Position numbers and translations under genes: made by a program. Under the pieces are notes generated by a model. That model saw only the letters and a program-made list of their open reading frames with translations, did not search any database and was not told the DNA's origin. From NCBI GenBank assembly GCA_963920765.1, contig OY987251.1, forward strand, positions 11,659,219-11,723,218: a DNA stretch of 64,000 nucleotides, read 5' to 3'. Source of the stretch: Ulota crispa. Taxonomy: Eukaryota > Streptophyta > Bryopsida > Orthotrichales > Orthotrichaceae. Below, in pieces: positions 55,148 through 64,000 of the stretch. Numbering within the stretch: position 1 is the first letter of the stretch; each line of letters opens with the position of its first letter.

Positions 55148-57054
55148 TAATGTGAGAGTTTAGATATTTACTATTGGGAGATGGAATTTGAGAATTTGAA
55201 CTCATACTGGGATTTAGAGACCTTGCTTTAATCTAGAACTCTTGGAGAGGATACAATTGAAAAAAGAAAAAAAATTGTGAGCAAATTATTATTATTATCT
55301 TTGTTTGGAAAAAAACTTAAGCTTTTCCACCTTGGTCTCACATTGATGTATGGGCAATAAATTGAGCCAATATTTGACGGCGACAGGATTTTGAGGCAAC
55401 ATTCTGGGAGAACTGGCTATCATTATAAAGTCAGCCGGTTGAAATTGCAAAACAATTGGTAGAAATTTAAAACTACAAAAAAAAACTGGACAAATTTTCA
55501 TAATGAGAGGAGTTTGATAATATTAATAACGTAGATATATATTTGGTGCATGCTTGTGAAAATTTTGTTAAAAATGGGAAACTCAAAAATTTAATGAGCA
55601 AAGCTCAAAAATCTTCTTATAAGGTTCACTTATTTATTTATATATATAAGGATATTCTATTTCTTTATCCCTTCTTAATTAGGTCATGGTTCATTCACAC
55701 TTAGTGTAAGGAATGGTGTTGGTTGTTATGTTGGGAATGAAATGAACTATATTTTTGGACTAAATTCACATTGCTAAAACCACTTCTAGTGTAGATTTAA
55801 GATCACGTCTTAAACACATTCTTTCAAAATGTTCACCATTACCTACGAAAGGAAATGACCTCATGAAATATTACAAATCAGATGACTAATAGGAAGAAAA
55901 TAAAAAACTAGAGTTGGGTTCGTTTTAGATGATGAATAGATCCATTTTGATCAAATGAATGTGACAAATTTAATAGGGATCATTTTCATTCAATTTAGTC
56001 ACTTAAACGGAAAACGTTTATATTTTACAAAAGAAAATTCTTACTGTACAGCACGTACGTGCTTTTGATTCATCTACAACTTTTTTCAATTATAATTTTT
56101 CATTTTTTTCATCAATTCACTTTGCCTCTCAATTTTATATGAGCACTTGTATTATTATTTATAAGCATGTACTATTGCACCATAATTGATTCTTCACTAT
56201 TTTCTTTGGTAGCTCCCAAAGGAACCACATAAGTCATATATTCCATAGTAGGTGAAATTATCTTTTGTACAATAGTTTTAGGGTATGTGAGCTGGTCTCA
56301 TATAATTATATAACAACTTTATTGAAATGTAAAGAATATGAATAGGGAATTACTATTGCGACACCCTAAATTGCTCACGGAACACTCCATGTGAGCATGA
56401 ATTTTGATCATCTAGTGCTATTTTTGATTTTTTCAAGTGGTCCGTCATTCATTCAATCACTGCAAGATTACCTCATTGAACGAAAACATGAGAATCACAA
56501 AAAAATTGTGGAAACATTATTGCACCAATACTATCTTTTGATGTAAGTAACTCAAGAGTCCTATATTTTTAATTTCAAATGTAAGCGCACTACAGCTACT
56601 CGCATCCCCAATACATCTGAAAATTTTCTCATGTTAAGCACACACATGATTTAAAAACTACCATAAACCAAGCCACTGTGTAAGTACTACATATGAGTAT
56701 GCATTTACAAGCCCCTCTCAGTCCTTGGAAAGATTTTTTGAGCTTTGTGGATTAACTTCTGGCATTTTCCATTCTCAAATTTTTCTCAAGCTTACACCAT
56801 ATATATCCTGTACTTCACTACACAATACGTTTGAAAAGAAACGCGACTAACTTTTTTCTTGTAGCTTCAAAGTTCCCTGTTTTTTGCATTTTAACCAACC
56901 GACAATACACCAAGTGTCAGTTCTCCAAGCACATTGGGCCCACTTATTCTCCAAGGCAATCTCGTTTGGAGTGAGATGTGAGGAGGACGATGTCGGGAGA
57001 ACAGTATCCGTTTTTGTGATATTTTTGCTAGGGACCCGAGTATCATAACGAGTA

Positions 57055-57221
57055 CAGTAGTGCCTACGTACGATGAAGGTGTACTGACAGCATATTGTAA
57101 AGAAAACATTTATTGTAACTAAAAGATTTTTTGTAGTTCTTCAACTGTCAGAGACAATCATCTACTTCATCGTAGTCAAGAGTTTTTTCTTATAAATGTT
57201 CATCTTAGCAAGGCACTACTG
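57055..57221. mobile_element. Short TA-flanked inverted-repeat element (copy 3 of the 170-bp family)
   Basis: The ends are CAGTAGTGCCTACG and AGGCACTACTG, with TA at 57053-57054 and 57222-57223. The interior GAAAACATTTATTGTAAC and GAGACAATCATCTACTTC match the copy at 17682. Confidence 0.85.
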
Positions 57222-57377
57222 TAATGTGGGTGCATCGACACTATTGAATCGATGCATCCATGGTAGTGATATTTATGCTTCAATATTAGTGATGTTGGTA
57301 TGTTGTAATCATCTCTAATTTATGTTTCGCCCCTAAACAAAGGCCAGCCTTTTTCAATTTCCACCCTACTAGCAATA

Positions 57378-57548
57378 GGGGTTTCATAAATCTCAAAAAA
57401 AAGGTGAACAAATGGTTGTGAACAAGTTTTTGTTTACTAGTAAATACGCTATAACGAACTCCGGGAGGTCATCATGGCTTGTTCACAAGTGAATAAAAAC
57501 TTGTTCACAGCCATTTGTTCACTATTTATTTGAGATATTTGAACCCCC
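57378..57548. mobile_element. TA-flanked inverted-repeat element, GGGGTTTCA family (copy 2)
   Basis: The ends are GGGGTTTCATAAATCTC and GAGATATTTGAACCCCC, between TA flanks. Strong internal pairing: GAACAAATGGTTGTGAACAA at the left against TTGTTCACAGCCATTTGTTC at the right. Confidence 0.85.
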
Positions 57549-58625
57549 TAATTGAGATATCACAGAGACTGCTCCCACGTTAAGATCTCAAGAAGAAGAA
57601 GTGAGTAGAGGGCCAAGGCAAACTAGCCCCTTCATTGTCCTTTTCCTAGAGAGCTTAGTCAATTTCTTAACGTGGTTGTGAGGCCAAAGTGAAAAAGCTT
57701 TGCTTTTTCACATTTCAAATATTTTGGAAGTTTGGATATTTATCATCAAAAAGTTGAATTTGGAAACTATAACTTTGGTTTTGGATTCAAAGACCTTGAT
57801 TCAATCTAAAACTCTGAAGAAGGATGTTATTGAACACTACAAAAATAGGGAGCAAATTATGCCCAAGAATTACAGAGCTTTTCCACCTTGACCTAAAGAC
57901 ATGGATAGACCGTGGACAGATCCCTCACGAACCATTCATCTAGGCAGGGGCAATGAGGGGTCAATTCACTTCGGGCTGAAGGCCCATTCCCACTGGACAA
58001 TTGGACGTGTTGGGGTGAGAATCTTTTTGTCTTCTTCCTTGACGTGGGTCCACCAACATGGGTTTGAAAGGAGTCTCTCAAACATATTTAGAATGCGTCA
58101 GTAAAACAAATTCTCTCATATGATGCATTTCCCCATTTCAAGCAACTAATGAGAAGGTTCCATGTATAACCTCAAAAGGTGGTAGTAATGATGTGGGACC
58201 TTCTTGGTGGTGGGGTTTTGAAACTTTCTCATGCTTTTAGTTTTTGCTTATATATTTTTATTCAAATACAATCCTCTTACGCATCTTGCCTATGAGAATG
58301 AGAATCCATGTGACTCATGTAGAATAGTAGAATAGTGATCACTGCTGACTCAACGGCTGGTGAACGTCCTGGTGAGAATGGGGCATGAGAAGAGGGGGGA
58401 AACAAGGAAGGAGTAGGATACAATGCCATTAGCTTGATGCCAAGAGGCTCTCATATCGTTGATTGCCATGAATATTACCGATCACAGCTGGACCTACAGA
58501 CGGGCATTTGCAAGAACCAACGATAAAAGGATAGGGCGTCTACGAACTGATACTTTATGTCAGCCGGGCGGCAATTATGATGGCAATGAACACTATGTAA
58601 GTCTCCTGCTTCTAAACTAGTTTAA

Positions 58626-58842
58626 CCCCTGAATGGCCCAAAAGCCCTTTGCGGTCGTATGTACGGCCTTGTATACATAGACATATTTGCTGCCATGAGA
58701 ACTTTTCAAAAAAAATTATGCACCCACCATCATACAATTTTTCAATATGTATGGTTATAACACTTAATTTCCAACTGATTCTGAATATTGGTTGCGACCA
58801 TATTTGGTACCGTACCTCTAGAGCCCAAAGGCCCTTTAGGGA
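58626..58842. mobile_element. TTAA-type element (217 bp, slightly decayed right end)
   Basis: TTAA precedes CCCCTGAATGGCCCAAAAG at the left. The right end GAGCCCAAAGGCCCTTTAGG, then GA, is followed by TTAA. The GGCCC-containing arms link it to the nested element at 26268-27199. Confidence 0.7.
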
Positions 58843-60130
58843 TTAAGCTTAGTCCTCGAATGTTTCATCTTCTTTCTGTTACAACGACGTGTCGTGCAAT
58901 GGAACAGGTTTGAATGCTTCTGTGATGGATTTGTTTTTAATGGGTGATCGATTTTGAGTATATATATTTAGGGTTTAAACGTGTGCCTAAAAACCCATCT
59001 ACCTTGAGCCAATACAAAGCCTAAAAAAAATCAAAGGAAAAACATGCACCAGCCAATTGAAAATTCAGAACAAAAAACATTATTGCACACAACGAATATA
59101 CTGAACACAAAGTGAGAAAGACACAGGCACACGGGAGATAACAGCAAAGTCGGAGAAACCAAGATCATTCCCTAAATGGCGAACATTCAAAACTGTGTTC
59201 CTATAGCAGCTGAATTATTCAACAGTAGTATAATCACAAGGGCGAAGTGCAGAGTGACTCAACATTCAAGTACTAAAATCAAAACATAAATCAAGCACAA
59301 ACGAGTGTAAACAACAAAGCACAAAAGCAGTATAAAATTTGCAACAAGAAATCTGATAACTTTTGTGAATAAAAATCACAGTCGATACAACAATCGACAA
59401 GAACATGTAAGGTTTAATTTTCTTTCAAACCCAATCCGACGTGATCTAGATCTTCCCTCGTAGACCATTTCTAACTAGTAAATTACAACCAAGAGGGGTG
59501 TCAAAGTGAGAGCTCTCAGCTCAACAACGAATTCTCAAACGAATTTTCAGAGGAAAGGAAAAACCTAGTTAAAAAGAAATGGAGAAAAACCTTGCACTAG
59601 AAAATGTGAGCTACTACAGTCACGGTCTAATTAGAATTCAAAAATTCCATTGCCCTAGGTAGGAACGCTAGAAGTCAAGAGATTACCGAGACTTCAAGCC
59701 AAAACTATAGGGGTGTTACCCATTTGCACTAAATACTGGAAAATCTTCAAAAACACCAGAGTTTCATAATGCAACTCTCAAAGTCATGGTTGTCACATTG
59801 GCCCAGCCCTAAACCGCCCATCCCTCCAACGCAAACACAAATGGTCAAAGCTCAGAGGCAATCACTTTCTTCTCCCTGTTCACTTTTATAAGTATAGGCA
59901 AGGACAATTGCAATTGTTGCAATCGCACCCTAATGTCCATACCATGATTCTAGCATGAACAACCACCTTGTCTGGCCATATCTAATAGCACCCTAACATG
60001 AACAACCACCTTGCTCAGACATATCCATCCGCATGTCTTATCCAAGAGCTAAATCTTGCCCAAAGTGACAACCCAATCTTGCCCAATGTGACAGCCCAAC
60101 ACCATGATGAAAGTGCTAAACATCTGGGTT

Positions 60131-63100
60131 TTAGACAAAAGGTCTGGGACAGGTCCACTTGAGATGTGGAACGCAAGCCAAGTAATGGCACCAGTGGCAG
60201 CCTTTGTTGGCCTTGATGTCGAGGAATAGAATCACACATCCAGCAATCAACAATCCCAGCAAGATAAAAAATGCCAGCACTCGCAGCAGCTTCTGTGATT
60301 TCGTGTACATTCGCACAGGTGGCAAGTCAGAGTGTTCGTTGTTCACCTCATACGCTTCCAATTGAGTTAAGTTGCGTGTGTCCTTGTATCCTAGCTGGGG
60401 CCGCAATAGCAGCACAAACCCCAGCAACAACCCGATTAGAAACCCACCTACATTGGCGAAGTTGTCAACCTGCGAACACAGTGGAGGAGATCCAACAATT
60501 AGTGAATTTTATAACCAATGAAAACATGAAAAGTGACAACATAACAAGATAAAAGAAATTTGTGGATACCCCTGAGGTTTTTCCATATTTGTATAGATAG
60601 CTTTGGTCTTTCAGAAATAGCACAAATATCTTTGGACCATAATTATCAGACATTTGTTGTGCACATTACTTCATGGCCAATAATAAAGTATGGCCAATGT
60701 TAAAGTAAGGGTTGCGTTAGAGCAGAAAAGAAGTACCGTGCGCAAAAGCAAGAATGATGTGGCATGCACGATAAAACAAACAAACGCCTGAAAACTATGG
60801 TTCAAATTAGGTTATTTGTGCACTTTCTGAAGAACCAGGGGTGTCTCTACAAATACTGCAAATTTCAGGGGTATTTATCAAATTTTCTAATTACAAAAAA
60901 TAGGACATGCCTGACTAGGGTAACTCCTTGCAACGGGATAACTTTTCAGTTCATTTTGGTATGTGCCTAAGAGCATGTCAAAGACTGAAAAAGCCAGATG
61001 ATCACCGGTGGAGTTGAGAAAAACTGACCTGGGGCATGAGTCCGAATCCCACGCTGATCAAAGTAAACAGAATCAAGTCCACGAACTTGAACCCGCGCCG
61101 TCTGATCACGTTCCAGTTGATGAGCATGTCCGCAAGACAGGCACCGATCAGCCCCATCACCGCGCCTGAAGCTCCCGCAAACACTTGGTTCTGCACCAGA
61201 AGCGCCGACAAGACGCTCCCACCGAATCCTGAAACCACGTAGATTGCTAACAGCTTCAAAAAGCCGAAATTGAGTTCCACTCGCAACCCGATGATGAGGA
61301 GTGCCAGCAAGTTCAATATTAGCTGTAGCACACCACCGTTGATGAATATGGCTGATAACAGTCTCCACCCTTGGCCGCGGTGCACCACCCTGGTCAGATC
61401 AAACCCCAATTCATAATCAGCAATCATAATCAACTTAACCCTTAAACGACAAGAGGGCATTGTATATACACTGCCAGATAATGGGCATTTGTTACCAACA
61501 AAAGGTTGTAATTTGGGATCTCAAATAGCTCACTATGACCGCATGTATCTATTCTCCAACTTCTTTGTTGGTCTTAGATGTAATAAAGGTATGGATGCAT
61601 TCCAAATACAAGAAAAATACATCGTATTGTATTGGTCGCAAAGGGCTGCCTTGTCTTTTAAGGGTTAAGTGGCTAAAGAAAATAACACCATATTAGGTAA
61701 ATTGGGAGAAAAAGGTGTCCCACTTTGTTTTTCCCCAAACCCAAAAAGTTAGATTTGAAAGTATCAAATTCACTCTGAGTCACTAAAATTTTTTCCCTTG
61801 CAAAATCCCTCCTCTTAGGTGAGGACACGTGTGCAAAAAAAAATGTTAAGCTCAATTTGAAAAGATCACCTCAAACTTTTGAAAGCAAGTATGAAAGTCC
61901 CAAATTATACCCTTTTTCCCAATTTACCTAATATGGTGTTAAATACTACTAACCAGTGCAAGGTGTAAGAATTGAACTTCAACACTGTAATATTCATATT
62001 TTCATAGCTACATACAAAAAAAAAAAACTGATGAAAGATACTTGCTAAATGTGACCACAATTGTGAACGATGACCCTGGTATAAATTAACAACTTCACTT
62101 TTGATTGGATTTCGATTTAGGTAGGACTTTGGTGAAAAAGTTAGTTCTGAAGGATTAGTACACTGATTATTGCGTTCAGGTTGCCCACACTAATTCCTCG
62201 GTCTACAGTTTACACTAATATTCCAATAATTTTCGTCAATAATGATTGCAATGAACAATTTTCAAAAGGGCTTGCCAGCAACAACAAAGCTACAGAATAA
62301 CAAACTAACATGAAAAGGACATAAATCATGTGAACCTCTACAAATTAGACAGTTGCTTGCGTCTCCAAATGGCCAAGCAATGAGTCATAAGGTAACTTTT
62401 TCAGGAAAAGGTAACCTAATTGTGAAAGCAACCTAAATGTAATATTCATTATACATAATTTGTGCTGGAGTAAAATCCAACCTCGTGGTCACATGATTTT
62501 CACTCATCATACTGCTGAAATCACAATGACCTTTATACTATCACATCTTGCCTTTTGTAACATCACCACTCCAATCTCTGTGATACTATCACACAAATAC
62601 AATTTGAGAAGTTTACTGAAATTTCAACTTTGCATTCTATATAACATAAGAAAATCCTAGCTAATAATTTCTGACTACAATATGTAACATAACAAGCACC
62701 AACATCCACTCATTTCCTCAATAAAAAGTGCAAAAATTAGAAGTTGTTATTCATTAAACTGGGAAAAAACACTTTCTCAAAACATATTTTGGAAATAATG
62801 AATTTCATATTTGAGAGAATATTCCCATGATTTGAAATGAATATTTTAGACAATTCCTGTAAGAAATTTCATCATTGATGTAAAGTCTAAAATGCAGAAA
62901 TCATCACAATCATAATGTTCACTCAAAATCACTAAAGAAAAACTCTTAAACATGAAAAAATCCAAAAGTTCCAACGTGCAGGTTTTTTCCCAATTTAATA
63001 AAATAAAGTTGTTAATACCATATTTGTTAAATTGGGAAAAACAGTACATTTTGGGACTTTTGAAGGTTTTAGATGACCACCTAAAACCGAACTCGCAATA

Positions 63101-63769
63101 TTTTTTTGGTAAACGTGCCCTCACTTGAGAGGAGAAATTTGCAAGGAAAAAATTTTAATGACTCATATTGAGTCTAAGACATTCAAGAGTACAAAATGGT
63201 ACCTCTATTTTTCCCAATTTAATAAAATAAAGCTGTATAGTTACTGTAAAGGCTTACAGCTAAGTATAAAGTGCAGAGAATTTATGTGTTAAAGTTTTGT
63301 AGTACCTGGTGCTTTCGAGGGCGCCCCACTTCAAGAGAAACCGCCTCTGAGGTCCCAACATGGGATTCTCATCCCAAGGCTGAAACGAGAGCGGCTTCAA
63401 CCACTTCCCAACACACTTCTTCCCCGCAGGCAGAACACGACGAGGACAATCATTAGAGTACATCATAAGCACAAACACAACGATGAGGGCGATGACAATG
63501 GCAGGCGTGGCGATGGGGATGTAGTGGTACTTCCGGAACAAGATGGGGTGATGCTTCTCCGGCAGTGGCGACGGGGGCTCGAACTGGTGCTCGTCGTGGT
63601 CGTGTACTCGAAGTCGGAAGTCCGGCGCTGATTGCTGTTGTTGATGCTGATGTTGATGTTGTTGTTGCTGGACATCACGTAAGGATTGGGTGGTGCGCAC
63701 GGAGCCGAAGGGGCGCTCTCGAGGTCGGTCCATGTTCCACGCCGGGTTCTCGATCACGTTCATAGGCAT
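60131..63769 (-). CDS. Rhomboid-like membrane protein lacking the catalytic histidine (probable pseudoprotease)
   Basis: Rhomboids are intramembrane serine proteases with a Ser (TM4)-His (TM6) dyad. Three exons: 63769-63306, 61389-61029 and 60469-60131; GT-AG junctions, 387 aa. The cytosolic N-terminus is Gln/His-rich (QHQHQHQQQQ). TM1 is around AIVIALIVVFVLMM, followed by a Cys-containing loop. The core reads GQGWRLLSAIFINGGVLQL, GASGAVMGLIGACLADML and, at the TM6 site, VDNFANVGGFLIGLLLGF. The C-terminus is Cys-rich (CHWCHYLACVPHLKWTC), as in plant RBL proteins. The Ser of GASG is kept. The TM6 His (VDNxAHxGG in active plant RBLs) is Asn, and the TM2 motif HGGxxH is NGGVLQ. All catalytic and oxyanion histidines are therefore absent, although the frame is open and the fold intact. 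Function is probably non-proteolytic (client binding or trafficking), by analogy with iRhoms. Confidence 0.93.
60552..60887. mobile_element. 336-bp long-inverted-repeat element in rhomboid intron 2
   Basis: The left arm is AAAGAAATTTGTGGATACCC then CTGAGGTTTTTCCATATTTG; the right arm is AAATACTGCAAATTTCAGGG then GTATTTATCAAATTTTC. TA lies on both sides. It is related to 51814-52133, including the inner CAGAAATAGCACAAATA motif. Confidence 0.8.
61439..61664. mobile_element. 226-bp TTAA-flanked element in rhomboid intron 1
   Basis: TTAA lies at 61435-61438 and 61665-61668. The ends are CCCTTAAACGACAAGAG and CCTTGTCTTTTAAGGG. The interior is colinear with 48768-48998 (TGGATGCATTCCAAATACAA, GGTCGCAAAGGGCTGCC). 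It lies about 45 bp from the exon 2 acceptor. Confidence 0.9.
61683..61942. mobile_element. Inverted-repeat element with ACACCATATT arms (copy 2)
   Basis: The left arm, TAACACCATATTAGGTAAAT then TGGGA, complements the right arm, TCCCAATTTACCTAATATGG then TGTTA. The flanks allow a TA or TAA target. More divergent arms of the same type occur at about 62745-63016 and 63013-63240 in the same intron. Confidence 0.75.
62177..62436 (-). mobile_element. Inverted-repeat element with GGTTGCC/GGCAACC ends (copy 3)
   Basis: The left side contains CAGGTTGCCCACACTAATT and the right side AAGCAACCTAAATG. It also carries GGCCAAGCAATGAGTCATAA, the reverse of the motif in the 16829 copy. It lies in rhomboid intron 1. 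A partial copy is near 41460-41550. Ends are approximate. Confidence 0.5.
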
Positions 63770-64000
63770 CTCATCCGCAATGTTGAGCAGAGCAGTTCAG
63801 GACGAGAACATTGTCGGTGACATCAGCAGCAGCTCTCTCTCTGACGAATAAGCTTACTGGTTGCATCAAGATGAGAGAGAGAATCTCTTAGCTGCCACAT
63901 CGAACCAGAACAGCAAATCAGTGATCGAAACTCACACACCTTTCAGTAAAACAACTGTGACAGATGCTCCATTTAACTAAAAGAAAAACGCGTTATTCGA
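63770..64000. promoter_or_regulatory. Probable 5' leader and promoter side of the rhomboid-like gene
   Basis: Immediately upstream of the start codon on the minus strand there are GA/CT-rich runs (AGCTCTCTCTCTGACG and GAGAGAGAGAATCTC on the plus strand), common in plant leaders and core promoters. No TATA box could be assigned with confidence, and the window ends here. Confidence 0.35.

Larger units (their letters stand above)
54848..60130. other. 5-kb gene-poor tract between Hip and the rhomboid-like gene
   Basis: No gene is recognised. It contains TA-flanked elements (54961-55147, 57055-57221 and 57378-57548), one TTAA-type element (58626-58842) and single arms related to the hairpin family around 55150-55340 and 57710-57890. 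The remainder is AT-rich and unassigned. The minus-strand end should hold the 3' untranslated region of the rhomboid-like gene. Confidence 0.55.

Noticed and set aside
1-64000. tRNA, rRNA, CRISPR arrays, operons
   Set aside because: None was seen. The genes are spliced, monocistronic and eukaryotic, and the direct repeats are irregular tandem duplications without spacer structure.

Overview
The window is nuclear DNA from a green-lineage (streptophyte) eukaryote. It holds seven spliced protein-coding genes with GT-AG introns (one GC-AG) in about 64 kb. They include a plastid-type fructose-1,6-bisphosphatase II, a Psb27 photosystem II assembly factor and a plant-type RPT1. TTTAGGG/CCCTAAA telomere-type motifs also occur inside introns. 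The large AT-rich spaces are packed with short terminal-inverted-repeat elements. I cannot name the species; a bryophyte or charophyte-grade alga is as likely as a seed plant.

Layout: RPT1, 26S proteasome ATPase (minus, 1590-7005, 10 exons, 425 aa). An AT-rich repeat tract follows (7.2-11 kb). Then come a cpFBPase-II-like gene (minus, 11041-13653, 3 exons, 485 aa) and a 13 kb repeat desert (14.2-27.7 kb). Next are Psb27 (plus, 27728-29997, 3 exons, 223 aa) and FANCL (plus, about 33019-39332, 12 exons seen, first exon unresolved). A second repeat tract (39.3-44.4 kb) precedes an AIM24-family gene (plus, 44457-45956, 2 exons). After it come the Hsc70-interacting protein Hip/FAM10 (minus, 47311-53907, 11 exons, 447 aa), a third repeat tract (54.7-60.1 kb) and a rhomboid-like membrane protein (minus, 60131-63769, 3 exons, 387 aa). 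The genes do not form a pathway. They are unrelated housekeeping, plastid, DNA-repair and chaperone genes, each with its own promoter.

The most interesting material is structural. (1) Several non-autonomous elements are flanked by TTAA and end in CCC...GGG, the hallmark of piggyBac-type transposition. One lies inside another transposon, and removing it with one TTAA copy restores the host element's palindrome. (2) Three near-perfect hairpin elements of about 400 bp share ends; one has a perfect 9-bp target duplication, as Mutator-like elements do. (3) The single intron of the AIM24-family gene is essentially a TA-flanked inverted-repeat element whose terminus supplies the 5' splice site, like an introner. 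(4) In two genes a tandem duplication has copied the end of an exon together with its splice donor into the intron. (5) The rhomboid keeps its catalytic serine but has lost the catalytic histidine and both conserved TM2 histidines. (6) The FBPase has a hydrophobic signal-like N-terminus and an eroded signature, and the Hip protein carries a Cys/His-rich insert.
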